DNA of 17,020 nt from DATILL01 sp035476575. GTDB lineage: Bacteria; Actinomycetota; Actinomycetes; Mycobacteriales; JACQDL01. The notes beneath the pieces were generated by a model that did not search any database, had not been told where the DNA came from, and saw only the letters and a program-made list of their open reading frames with translations. This document shows positions 7,178 through 14,314 of the stretch, piece by piece. Each line of letters begins with the position of its first letter. Position 1 is the first letter of the stretch. The stretch is from assembly GCA_035476575.1 (NCBI GenBank), contig DATILL010000001.1, positions 1 through 17,020 of the forward strand, in the 5' to 3' direction. The position numbers and the translations under genes are program-made.

Positions 7178-7233
7178 TTGTCGCACGAAGGTCGCCAGGG
7201 TTCCGGCCAAGCGTGGTGACCTTGATGCGACAA
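7178..7233. repeat. Palindromic repeat, copy 1 (complete, 56 bases)
   Basis: The left arm TTGTCGCACGAAGGTCGCCA (7178-7197) and right arm TGGTGACCTTGATGCGACAA (7214-7233) are inverted copies matching at 17 of 20 positions, with a 16-base loop. The same 20-base arm recurs at 7489-7508 with a single change, showing that this is a repeated unit and not a chance hairpin. It lies between the DUF559 relic and the TIGR03960 promoter. It may be a REP/MITE-like dispersed palindrome, or a terminator-like hairpin acquired with the relic. Confidence 0.75.
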
Positions 7234-7400
7234 ATGGCCGGGGTAGGCGGGTTCAGGCGGCGGTGCGCCCGGTGGGCCAGCGCCTGCCGGACGGTGTGCA
7301 GCACGTAGTCCGGCCGGCCGACCACGTCGTGCCACGTGAGACGGAGCACTAGCTAGCCCTGGCGGACCAGCCAGCCCTGCCGGACCCGGTCCCGAAAGAG
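7234..7400 (-). pseudogene. C-terminal fragment of a DUF559-like (Vsr/endonuclease-fold) protein
   Basis: On the minus strand one frame reads LFRDRVRQGWLVRQG (7400-7356), a TAG stop (7355-7353), then LVLRLTWHDVVGRPDYVLHT followed by VRQALAHRAHRRLNPPTPAI, running into palindromic repeat copy 1. The pattern WLVRQG-[W]-LVLRLTWHDV-x-RPDYV is how DUF559 proteins of actinobacteria end, as I recall the family. The TAG replaces the expected Trp codon (TGG to TAG), and no N-terminal part is present between here and rodA. It is therefore a truncated relic with a nonsense mutation. The family call rests on memory of the C-terminal consensus and is moderately sure. Confidence 0.55.
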
Positions 7401-7451
7401 CGCCGCCGCCGCACCTCGGCCGGGCAGGTCAGGCCAGTGGCGACAGCCTGC

Positions 7452-7508
7452 TCGCAGGCCCGGACGTCACCAGGACTCTCCCGCTGGCTGGTGACCTTTA
7501 TGCGACAA
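7452..7508. repeat. Palindromic repeat, copy 2 (one arm degraded), overlapping the rodA 3' end
   Basis: The right arm TGGTGACCTTTATGCGACAA (7489-7508) differs from the right arm of copy 1 at one position. Its left side is degraded: only GTCACCAG (7466-7473) still pairs, with CTGGTGAC (7488-7495), around a 14-base loop. A TCGCA trace remains at 7452-7456. The arm contains the rodA stop codon (TAA on the minus strand, 7500-7498). Confidence 0.7.
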
Positions 7509-8682
7509 GCGGAGAGGATGACGAGGCGGTGCGGCGGTGCACGTTGATCAGGAGGCCGATGGCGATGCAGTTGGCGAACATTGACGAGCCGCCGTAGGAC
7601 ACAAACGGCAGCGGCAGGCCGGTCACCGGGGTGATACCAAGCGTCATCCCGATGTTGACGAACATCTGGAAGCAGAACCAGGCCGCGATCCCCACCGCGA
7701 GCAGCCGACCGAACAGGTCCGGCGAGCGCCCGGCGATCCGCAGCGTCCGCCACAGCAGGATGCCGAACAGCAGGATGATCCCGCCCGCCCCGACGAAACC
7801 CAGCTCCTCCCCCGCCACGGTGAACACGAAGTCGGTCTGCTGCTCCGGCACGAACCTGCCGTTGGTCTGGGTGCCGTGGAAAAGGCCGGTCCCGGTCAGC
7901 CCGCCCTCGCCGATCGCGATCCGCGCCTGGTTGGTGTTGTACCCGACACCCTGGGTGTCCGCCTGCGGGTTGGCGAAGGCCCGGAACCGGTCAAGCTGGT
8001 ACTCCTTCAGCACCCCCAGGTGGACGGCGGCGAACACCACGACGACGCCGAGCAGCACCAGCCCGACCAGCCACCGCCAGGACACGCCCGCCACTGCCAG
8101 TACCGACAGGAGGGTGAACGCCAGCACCATGATCGTGCCGATGTCGGGCTGGAGCATGATCAGGCCGGCCGGCACCGCGGCCAGCGCCAGCAGCAGCGGG
8201 ACGTCGCGCTCCCGCCTGGTGTCGTCGCGCTCCCGGCGCTCGGCGAAGAGCATCGCCACGGTGACCACGAGCCCGACCTTGGCGAACTCCGACGGCTGGA
8301 CCTGGAACCCGCCACCGAGCACGATCCACGAGTGCGAGCCGTTGATCGTGCTGCCGATCAGCAGGACCGTGACCAGCCCGAGGCAGGACGCAACGTAGAC
8401 CACCGGCGCCGAGGTACGCAGCGTCCGGTAGTTGACGACGGCCGCGACCGTGCCCAGCACCAGCCCGATCGCGAGGTTCATCAGGTGCCGCACCAGGAAC
8501 GCTCGCGGGTCGCCGCCGGACTCGACCAGCCGCGGCCGGGTCGCCGACCAGACCAGCAGCGAGCCGAGCAGCGCCAGGGCCAGCGCCGAGCCGACGAGCA
8601 GCCAGTCGACCTGGCGGGCCCGGGCACCGGCCATCGGGCCCAGCACCCGGCGGGCTCCGGGTCGGCGGTCGACAGCGGTCAC
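7498..8682 (-). CDS. rodA: SEDS family peptidoglycan glycosyltransferase RodA
   Basis: RodA polymerises lipid II into glycan strands in the membrane, paired with the class B PBP encoded just upstream. The 394-residue protein has a cytoplasmic N-terminus of about 25 residues and about ten membrane segments. SEDS motifs are QPSEFAKVG (129-137), MLQPDIGT (176-183, Asp180), the loop GLFHGTQTNGRFVPEQQTDF with the Asp of the TDF motif (284) that is essential in characterised RodA proteins, AGEELGFVG, and TGLPLPFVSYGGSSM near the C-terminus. The start is GTG 8682, which overlaps the mrdA stop as GTGA and has GGAG seven bases upstream; the open frame extends further but overlaps mrdA coding. The last residues (LVA) and the stop lie inside a palindromic repeat arm. 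Confidence 0.97.
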   Translation of the reverse strand: MTAVDRRPGARRVLGPMAGARARQVDWLLVGSALALALLGSLLVWSATRPRLVESGGDPRAFLVRHLMNLAIGLVLGTVAAVVNYRTLRTSAPVVYVASCLGLVTVLLIGSTINGSHSWIVLGGGFQVQPSEFAKVGLVVTVAMLFAERRERDDTRRERDVPLLLALAAVPAGLIMLQPDIGTIMVLAFTLLSVLAVAGVSWRWLVGLVLLGVVVVFAAVHLGVLKEYQLDRFRAFANPQADTQGVGYNTNQARIAIGEGGLTGTGLFHGTQTNGRFVPEQQTDFVFTVAGEELGFVGAGGIILLFGILLWRTLRIAGRSPDLFGRLLAVGIAAWFCFQMFVNIGMTLGITPVTGLPLPFVSYGGSSMFANCIAIGLLINVHRRTASSSSPLVA

Positions 8683-10898
8683 GGCGCGGCTCCGCGCGGC
8701 CGGGCCCGCGACCGCGCCCGCCGCCGGGCCACCTCTCGCCGGGTCACCTCTCGCGAAGCCCCAGCGGGACGCGCCGGCGTGTCGGGCTGGAGCTTCGCGA
8801 CAGGTGGCGGCGCCGCGGGGGTGGCGGGGCTGACCCCCGGTACGGCGGTCGGGCGCCGCGCGCCCGGGTACACCGGCGGGCGGCCGATCCCGAACAGCCC
8901 CTCGTACACCTTGCGCACCATCGGCGCCGCGGCCCGCGAGCCGAGGCCAGCCTGCTCGATCATCCCCACCACGACGTACTTCGGCCTGCCCGCGGGCGCC
9001 CACGAGGCGAACCACGAGGTGTCCTGCTTGCCGAACACCTCGGCCGTGCCCGTCTTGCCGCCGACCGGGTAGCGGTCTAGCGGAAAGCCCTCGAACGCCG
9101 TCTGCCCGGACACCGAGATCCCCCGGCCGAACACCAGCGACTCGCGGATGTACCGCAGCAGCCCCGGCGCGACCGGCACCGTCCGGGCCACCGTCGGGGT
9201 GACCTCCCGCACCCGCCCGTCCGGCCCCACGATGGCCCGGGCGATGGTCGGCCGGTAGAGCCGGCCGCCGTTCACCAGCGCCGAGTACGCCAGCGCGAGC
9301 TGCAGCGGGCTGACCGTCGTCTCACCCTGCCCGATCGCCATGTCGGCGGCCTCGCCGATCCGGAACCGCCAGCCGTCGGAGCAGTTCTCCCGGGCAAGCT
9401 GGGTGAGGAACGCCCGCCGGGCCGCGTCGGCGACCTCGGGGTAGCCGCGCCTGCCGTCGGCGCAGTACTGCGGCCGGTTCTGCTCCCACCGGCGCTGCAG
9501 GTACGCCCGGTCGATGATCCGGCCGCCGGTCTGCTCGCCCTCCGGCAGGTCGATGCCCGGCTCGTTACCAAAGCCGTACGCCCGCGCCATCGCCTGCTGG
9601 ACCTCGGCCGGCCGCCTCCCGGCGTCGACCCGGGCCTGGTCGGCGTACCAGGCGTTCATCGCGAACTGGTAGAAGAACGTGTCGCAGGAGAAGGCCAGCG
9701 CGGTGCGGAAGTCGATCGTGCCGGCCAGGCTCTCCGAGTCGTAGTTGGTCTTGACCTGGTTGCCGACGGCGAGGCTGGGCGGGCAGGCGTACCGGCCGGC
9801 CAGGCTGCCCAGCCCGGCGGTCACGTCCGCCGAGGTGCTGACCAGCTTGAACGTCGACCCGGGCGCGAACTGCCCGGCCACCGCCCGCGACACCAGCGGG
9901 ACGCCGGCCTGCGGGTCGGTCAGCGCCTCCAGCTCGGTCGCCGAGATCCCGCCGACGAACAGGGTCGGGTCGTACGTCGGAAAGCTGGCCAGCGCCAGCA
10001 CCCGCCCGGTGTTGGGGTCGAGGACGACCAGCGCGCCGGAGGGCGCGGCGAAGTTCCGGCCGGTCTTGCCGTCGAACTGGGCCCGCATCGCCGCGACCTG
10101 CTCGGCCAGCGCCTTCTCAGCCAGCGCCTGCAGGTCGACGTCGAAGCTGGTGACCAGGGTGTCGCCCGGGGTCGGCGGTGTCTCGGAGTCGAAGCCGGTG
10201 ACCGTACCGCGGTTGTCCACCAGCACCCGCCGCACGCCGTCCCGGCCGCGCAGCGCGTCGTCGTACTGCCGCTCCAGCCCGGACCGGCCGACCATGTCGT
10301 CGTGGTGGTAGGTGTCGCGGCCGGCGGCCGCGGCGTTGTCCAGCTCCTCCTGGGTGATCGGGCCGGTGTAGCCCAGGGTGTGTGCGGCCAGGCCGACGTG
10401 CGGGTACTCCCGCAGCGTCTCGACCTGGGCGCGCACGCCGGGGTAGTCCTCGGCGCGCTCGGCGATGCGCAGCACCCGGTCCGGCGTGGTGTCGGTGACG
10501 ACCGGCACCGGCTGGTACGGCGACCCGCGCCAGCAGGGCCTGGGCACGCCCCTCGCGCACGGCGTGATCATCTTGGCGATCCGGCCGGCCGGGATCTTGA
10601 CGACGGCCGCGAGCCGGGCCAGGACCGCCCGGCCGCCGTCGTCCTGGCTCCGCAGCTCGCCGCGGTCGACGGTGACCACGAGGGAGGGCCGGTTGCGGAC
10701 CAGCGGCCGGCCACGGTCGTCCACGATCGCGCCGCGCGGTGCCGGCACGACCACCTCGCGGACGTGCTGGCGGGTGGCGGTCTGCACGACCTTCTCCCGG
10801 CCGAGCACCTGGAGGTAGTACAGCCGGGCACCCAGGGTGACCACCATCGAGATCACCAGCACCCGGAAGGCGAAGATCCTGATCGAGGAGTCGTTCAC
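8679..10898 (-). CDS. mrdA: Penicillin-binding protein 2, elongation transpeptidase
   Basis: This class B PBP cross-links peptidoglycan made by RodA. The 739-residue protein has a short cytoplasmic N-terminus and one membrane anchor (about 8-30, IFAFRVLVISMVVTLGARLY). The PBP dimer/pedestal region follows (about 50-230, with PRGAIVDDRGRPLVRN and MVGRSGLERQYD). The transpeptidase domain has the serine nucleophile motif S348-T-F-K351 (GSTFKL), S404-C-D406 as the SxN-equivalent and K615-T-G (GGKTGTAE). Beyond the domain, from about residue 672, is a Pro-rich then strongly Arg-rich tail that most PBP2 proteins lack. The start is GTG 10898, in a GTGA overlap with mreD and with GGAG nine bases upstream. 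Extracytoplasmic cysteines 114 and 122 are close enough to form a disulfide (inference). Confidence 0.97.
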   Translation of the reverse strand: MNDSSIRIFAFRVLVISMVVTLGARLYYLQVLGREKVVQTATRQHVREVVVPAPRGAIVDDRGRPLVRNRPSLVVTVDRGELRSQDDGGRAVLARLAAVVKIPAGRIAKMITPCARGVPRPCWRGSPYQPVPVVTDTTPDRVLRIAERAEDYPGVRAQVETLREYPHVGLAAHTLGYTGPITQEELDNAAAAGRDTYHHDDMVGRSGLERQYDDALRGRDGVRRVLVDNRGTVTGFDSETPPTPGDTLVTSFDVDLQALAEKALAEQVAAMRAQFDGKTGRNFAAPSGALVVLDPNTGRVLALASFPTYDPTLFVGGISATELEALTDPQAGVPLVSRAVAGQFAPGSTFKLVSTSADVTAGLGSLAGRYACPPSLAVGNQVKTNYDSESLAGTIDFRTALAFSCDTFFYQFAMNAWYADQARVDAGRRPAEVQQAMARAYGFGNEPGIDLPEGEQTGGRIIDRAYLQRRWEQNRPQYCADGRRGYPEVADAARRAFLTQLARENCSDGWRFRIGEAADMAIGQGETTVSPLQLALAYSALVNGGRLYRPTIARAIVGPDGRVREVTPTVARTVPVAPGLLRYIRESLVFGRGISVSGQTAFEGFPLDRYPVGGKTGTAEVFGKQDTSWFASWAPAGRPKYVVVGMIEQAGLGSRAAAPMVRKVYEGLFGIGRPPVYPGARRPTAVPGVSPATPAAPPPVAKLQPDTPARPAGASREVTRREVARRRARSRARPRGAAP

Positions 10899-11386
10899 GC
10901 GACCACGCTCCGCAGCCGCCGGTCGGCGCCGATCACGACCGGCAGCACGAACGGCGCCAGCAGCACGTCGTAGGCGACGGTGCTGGGCAGCTCGGCCACG
11001 GCCGTGCCGCCGCCCGCGCCGAGCAGCCCGAGCAGGGCCGCGTAGCCGAGCTGGGCCGCCGCCGCCGCGACCGCGACCGCCAGCAGCGACCGGAGCGCGC
11101 CCCGGTCGCTCTCCGGCTCCAGCAGGCCGACGCCGAAGCCGACCAGGGCAAGGCAGAGCGCCAGCAGGCCGACCGGGTGGTCCGACAGCACGTCGGCCGC
11201 CAGGCCGGTGCCGAACCCGCAGGCCAGCCCGGCCGTGGTGCCGGCCGCGAGGGCGACCCCGACGACGACCAGCAGGGGGAGGTTCGGCAGGCCGCCGGGC
11301 AGCGGCAGCCGGGCGATCACGGTGCCCTGGACGGCGACGGCGAGGACGGCGCCCAGCCCGGCCACGAAGATCCGCGCTGCGGTCAC
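10895..11386 (-). CDS. mreD: Rod shape-determining protein MreD
   Basis: MreD is a small integral membrane protein of the elongasome that binds MreC and helps control PBP2-RodA. The 163-residue protein is almost entirely hydrophobic with about five to six membrane segments; Gly, Ala and Leu dominate. MreD proteins are poorly conserved, so the call rests on topology, size and its place between mreC and mrdA. The conserved N-terminal pattern of a first helix followed by PLPGGLPNLPLLVVVGVALA fits. It starts at GTG 11386, sharing GTGA with the mreC stop, and ends sharing GTGA with the mrdA start. Translation is probably coupled, because its own ribosome binding site is weak. Confidence 0.92.
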   Translation of the reverse strand: MTAARIFVAGLGAVLAVAVQGTVIARLPLPGGLPNLPLLVVVGVALAAGTTAGLACGFGTGLAADVLSDHPVGLLALCLALVGFGVGLLEPESDRGALRSLLAVAVAAAAAQLGYAALLGLLGAGGGTAVAELPSTVAYDVLLAPFVLPVVIGADRRLRSVVA

Positions 11387-12327
11387 CGCGGGCTACCCGT
11401 GGTGGAGGCGACGGTTGGCGCGCTGGTGCCGGGTGTGCTGGTGGCGGGTGTGCTGGTGCCGGGTGCGCTGGTGGCGGGCGGCGGGGGAGGCAGCACGGAG
11501 TCCCGCGGGTCGGTACGCGGCCCGACCAGCACCACCCCGACAACGTCCAGCCGGGTGAACTGCACGTACGGCCGGACGGTCGCGGTCGGCGGTCCGGCCC
11601 CGCCGGTGCCGACGCCGATCACCTCCCCGATCGGCACCCCGGCGACGTACGTCGACTGGCCGTACGGGCCGGTGACCAGCCGGTCACCCGGCCGCACCAC
11701 GGCGTTCGGGTTGAGCAGGGTGAGCGACATCGACCCGGTGCCGCCGCCGGTGACCAGCCCGAGCTCACCGGTGCCGGCCATCCGGGCGCCCACTGTGGCC
11801 GCCGGGTCGCCGGCCAGCACGATCAGGCTGGTGGCCGCGCTGACCTGCTTGACCCGGCCGACCAGCCCGGCTCCGGTCAGCACGGTCATGTCCGGTTTGA
11901 CGCCGTCGGTCGAGCCGGCGTCGATGGTGGCGGTCCACTCGAACCCCAGCGACGGGCCGAGGCCGACCACGGCCGCGGGCAGCACGCGGTACCGTCCCAG
12001 CCCGGCCAGCAGGGTCAGGTCGTGGAGCTGGCCGGTCCGGTCGGCGTGCAACGCCCGCTCGGCGAGCTGCCGGCGCAGGTCGTCGTTCTGCCGTCTCAGC
12101 TCCTCGATGTCGCGCCGCGAGGTGGCCAGGTGCGGGATGGCGCCGAGAAGCCGCCCGACCGGGGAGAAGACCGCCGACAGGCCACGCTGCACCGGGCCGA
12201 ACACTGCCTGCGCGCCGGACCGGACGCCGCCGAACCCGTTGCCCTTGGCGTCCAGCGTGACGAACACCGCGGCTACCAGGAGCAGGACGACCAGCGCAAC
12301 CCGCTGCCGGCGGGTGGACCGCTTCAC
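11383..12327 (-). CDS. mreC: Rod shape-determining protein MreC
   Basis: MreC is a single-pass membrane protein whose extracytoplasmic part binds PBP2 and activates elongation synthesis. The 314-residue protein has a basic N-terminus and one membrane helix (about 10-26, VALVVLLLVAAVFVTLD). A coiled coil follows (about 72-98, DIEELRRQNDDLRRQLAE), then the two-beta-barrel domain (about 110-268), including GLVGRVKQVS and YGQSTYVAGVPIGEVIGVG. A Pro/Thr/Ser-rich tail (about 280-314), outside the usual fold, contains four pentapeptide repeats. It starts at GTG 12327, three bases after the mreB stop, with no strong ribosome binding site; it ends in a GTGA overlap with mreD. The tail would lie outside the membrane and could act as a wall-spanning linker (inference). 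Confidence 0.96.
   Translation of the reverse strand: MKRSTRRQRVALVVLLLVAAVFVTLDAKGNGFGGVRSGAQAVFGPVQRGLSAVFSPVGRLLGAIPHLATSRRDIEELRRQNDDLRRQLAERALHADRTGQLHDLTLLAGLGRYRVLPAAVVGLGPSLGFEWTATIDAGSTDGVKPDMTVLTGAGLVGRVKQVSAATSLIVLAGDPAATVGARMAGTGELGLVTGGGTGSMSLTLLNPNAVVRPGDRLVTGPYGQSTYVAGVPIGEVIGVGTGGAGPPTATVRPYVQFTRLDVVGVVLVGPRTDPRDSVLPPPPPATSAPGTSTPATSTPGTSAPTVASTTGSPR
11420..11479 (-). repeat. 15-base tandem repeat (four copies) in the mreC 3' end
   Basis: On the + strand the units are GCGCTGGTGCCGGGT, GTGCTGGTGGCGGGT, GTGCTGGTGCCGGGT and GCGCTGGTGGCGGGC, contiguous. The minus strand encodes four (A/G)TS(A/T)P pentapeptides in the MreC tail. The length is a multiple of three, so copy number can change without a frameshift. 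Confidence 0.9.
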
Positions 12328-12330
12328 CGG

Positions 12331-13365
12331 CTACCGGGACTCGGCGACGAGGACCTGCTGCAGCGCCTCGAAATCCTCCACGCAGCGGCCCGACCCAAGC
12401 GCGACGGAGTGCAGCGGGTTGTCCGCCACGATGATGGGCATCCCAGTCTCGTGCTTGAGCCGCTCGTCCAGGCCGCGCAGGTGCGCGCCGCCGCCGGTCA
12501 GCACGATGCCGCGGTCCATGATGTCGCCGGACAGCTCCGGGGGGCACTTGTCCAGCGTGACCTTCACCGCGTCGACCACGGCGTTGACCGGCTCCTCGAT
12601 CGCCTTGCGGATCTCCTCGGCGCTGACCACGATCGTCTTCGGCAGGCCGGTGACCAGGTCCCGGCCGCGGATCTCGGCGTTGCTGTCCTCCGGGGTGGGG
12701 AAGGCCGAGCCGATGGCGATCTTGATCTCCTCCGAGGTGCGCTCGCCCAGCATGAGCGAGTACTCCTTCTTCACGTAGTTGATGATCGAGGTGTCGATCT
12801 CGTCGCCGGCGATCCGGATGCTCTGGCTGGTGACGATGCCACCCAGGGAGATCACGGCGACCTCCGTGGTGCCGCCGCCGATGTCGACCACCATGTTGCC
12901 GGTGGGCTCGGAGACCGGCAGGCCGGCACCGATCGCGGCGGCCATCGGCTCCTCGATGATGTAGACCCGGCTGGCGCCGGCGTTGTAGGTCGACTCCTTG
13001 ACCGCCCGCTGCTCGACTCCGGTGATGCCGGACGGCACACAGATGACCACCCGCGGGCCGCGGACGAGGTAGCGGCGGCGGTGCACCTTGCGGATGAAGT
13101 AGCGCAGCATCCGTTCAGTCGTGTCGAAGTCGGCGATCACCCCGTCCTTGAGCGGCCGGACGGCGACGATGTTGCCCGGCGTCCGGCCGATCATCCGCTT
13201 TGCCTCGACCCCGACCGCGAGGATCTCCCCGGTGTTGGTGTTGATGGCCACCACGGAGGGCTCGTTGAGGACGATCCCGCGCCCGCGGACGTACACCAGG
13301 GTGTTCGCCGTACCGAGGTCGATGGCCATGTCACGGCCGAGAAAAGACAAGGATGTGCGCGACAT
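12331..13365 (-). CDS. mreB: Rod shape-determining protein MreB (bacterial actin)
   Basis: MreB forms membrane-bound filaments that position the cell-wall elongation machinery; in mycelial actinobacteria it is chiefly linked to spore-wall synthesis. The 344-residue length is normal. Actin-fold nucleotide motifs are all present: phosphate 1 MAIDLGTANTLVYV (Asp16), connect region EEPMAAAIGAGLP (138-150), phosphate 2 VVDIGGGTTEVAV (Asp161) and the adenosine motif GIVLTGGGAHLRGLD (286-300). The start ATG 13365 is preceded by GAAGG with an eight-base spacer. The gene heads the mreBCD-mrdA-rodA run; spacing to mreC is three bases. Upstream DNA separates it from the ABC permease and holds a likely promoter. 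Confidence 0.99.
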   Translation of the reverse strand: MSRTSLSFLGRDMAIDLGTANTLVYVRGRGIVLNEPSVVAINTNTGEILAVGVEAKRMIGRTPGNIVAVRPLKDGVIADFDTTERMLRYFIRKVHRRRYLVRGPRVVICVPSGITGVEQRAVKESTYNAGASRVYIIEEPMAAAIGAGLPVSEPTGNMVVDIGGGTTEVAVISLGGIVTSQSIRIAGDEIDTSIINYVKKEYSLMLGERTSEEIKIAIGSAFPTPEDSNAEIRGRDLVTGLPKTIVVSAEEIRKAIEEPVNAVVDAVKVTLDKCPPELSGDIMDRGIVLTGGGAHLRGLDERLKHETGMPIIVADNPLHSVALGSGRCVEDFEALQQVLVAESR

Positions 13366-13373
13366 TCGCTGAA

Positions 13374-13378
13374 CCTTC
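13374..13378 (-). promoter_or_regulatory. Ribosome binding site of mreB
   Basis: GAAGG on the minus strand lies eight bases before ATG 13365. It is a good match and supports this start, so mreB is read from a leadered mRNA. Confidence 0.65.
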
Positions 13379-13410
13379 TCACATAGCGGTCGGTCGGTGT
13401 ACGCCGGTCG

Positions 13411-13476
13411 CGAGGCCCCTCGAGCCTACCCGGCGGCACCGGTCCGGACGCGCGGCCGGCCCGGCAGGTTTACCTG
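13411..13476 (-). promoter_or_regulatory. Candidate mreB promoter region with two dyads
   Basis: The minus strand has TAGGCT at 13428-13423, a good actinobacterial -10. Upstream, CGGTG, eight bases and TAGGCT partly resemble the RecA-NDp class but lack the TGTC core. The start point would be near 13416, inside a short dyad CGAGG-GG-CCTCG (13422-13411). About 37 bases upstream of the -10 is a second dyad, CAGGTAAACCTG (13476-13465), which could be an operator. No clear -35 was seen. Confidence 0.35.
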
Positions 13477-13492
13477 TTTGGAGCTCCTTCCG

Positions 13493-14314
13493 CTAGGTGA
13501 GAAGCAGCCGTTCCAGCCGCCGGGCGCTGACCGCCAGCCCGGCCAGGCCCATCGCCAGAAGATAGCTCACATGGACCAGCAGGCCGACGCCCACTGAGCC
13601 GGTCGTCAGCCCCCTGACCAGCTCAATCCCGTGGTAGAGCGGGGTCGCCTCGACGACGATCTGGAGGGTGCGCGGGTACGTCCCGAGCGGGTAGAACGTG
13701 GTCGCGAACATGAACATCGGCAGGATCGCGAGCTGCACCCACTCGAAGTCCTGCCAGCTCTTCATGTACGACGTCAACGCCATGCCCACCGCGGCGAAGG
13801 CGAACCCAATGAGGATCGCCGCCGGCAGGGCGAGCAGCGCCCACCACGAGCCGACCAGGCCCATGCCCAGCATCACCACCAGGAACGCCACGGCGTAGAC
13901 GCTGCCCCGGATCAGCGCCCAGCCGATCTCGCCGACCGCCACGTCGATGGTGCCCAGCGGGGTGGACAGCACGGCGTCGTACAGCTTGGCGTACTTGAGC
14001 TTGAAGAAGATGTTGAACGTCGAGTCGTAGATGGCGCCGTTCATCGCCGAGGAGGCCAGCAGCGCGGGCGCAACGAAGGCGGAGTACCCGATCAGCCGGC
14101 CGTCCGGCAGCGGCACCCGGCCGACCAGCGCGCCCACGCCGATCCCGACGCTGAACAGGTAGAACAGCGGCTCGAAGAAGCCGGACACCATCAGCAGCCA
14201 GATCCGGCGGGCGACCATCGCGTTGCGCTCGACCAGCAGGTGCGCGCCACGGCCGCCGCGACTCGCGGGCAGCGCGCGCCGGACCAGGGCACCGGTCATC
14301 GTCGTCGCGGTCAC
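13493..14314 (-). CDS. ABC-2 type exporter permease, second subunit
   Basis: This is an integral membrane subunit of an ABC exporter of the ABC-2 (NodJ/DrrB-like) class. The 273-residue protein has about six membrane segments starting near residue 35. The C-terminal ABC-2 pattern is FYPLGTYPRTLQIVVEATP then LYHGIELVRGL. It starts at GTG 14314 with a GTGA overlap with the preceding permease; GGAGG eight bases upstream supports this over the internal ATG 14299. It resembles the other permease in length and motif layout but differs in sequence, pointing to a heterodimeric membrane channel. The substrate is unknown; members of this class move drugs, lipids or polysaccharides. It lies 127 bases before mreB. 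Confidence 0.93.
   Translation of the reverse strand: MTATTMTGALVRRALPASRGGRGAHLLVERNAMVARRIWLLMVSGFFEPLFYLFSVGIGVGALVGRVPLPDGRLIGYSAFVAPALLASSAMNGAIYDSTFNIFFKLKYAKLYDAVLSTPLGTIDVAVGEIGWALIRGSVYAVAFLVVMLGMGLVGSWWALLALPAAILIGFAFAAVGMALTSYMKSWQDFEWVQLAILPMFMFATTFYPLGTYPRTLQIVVEATPLYHGIELVRGLTTGSVGVGLLVHVSYLLAMGLAGLAVSARRLERLLLT

Larger units (their letters stand above)
7133..7497. other. 365-base gap between rodA and the TIGR03960 gene: relic region
   Basis: No intact gene is present. From the rodA side it contains palindromic repeat copy 2, a decayed DUF559-like C-terminal fragment, palindromic repeat copy 1, and the TIGR03960 promoter (each listed separately). The stretch about 7401-7451 shows nothing recognisable. 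The region looks like accessory DNA inserted between two core genes and then degraded. Confidence 0.6.

Noticed and set aside
7133..7210. Upstream extension of the TIGR03960 frame to 7210
   Set aside because: It would translate part of a palindromic repeat and the promoter; family members begin at MSVESLFPRLE or similar.
10899..11543. Upstream extension of the mrdA reading frame
   Set aside because: The frame stays open to 11543 but overlaps all of mreD. GTG 10898, with a GTGA overlap and a membrane anchor right after it, is the sensible start.
10837..13386. 849-codon + strand open frame opposite mrdA, mreD, mreC and mreB
   Set aside because: It spans four recognisable minus-strand genes and translates to Arg/Pro/Asp/His-rich sequence without domains.
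13465..13476. The CAGGTTTACCTG dyad as a terminator for the exporter operon
   Set aside because: The loop would be only two to four bases and no T-tract follows; an operator is the more likely reading.
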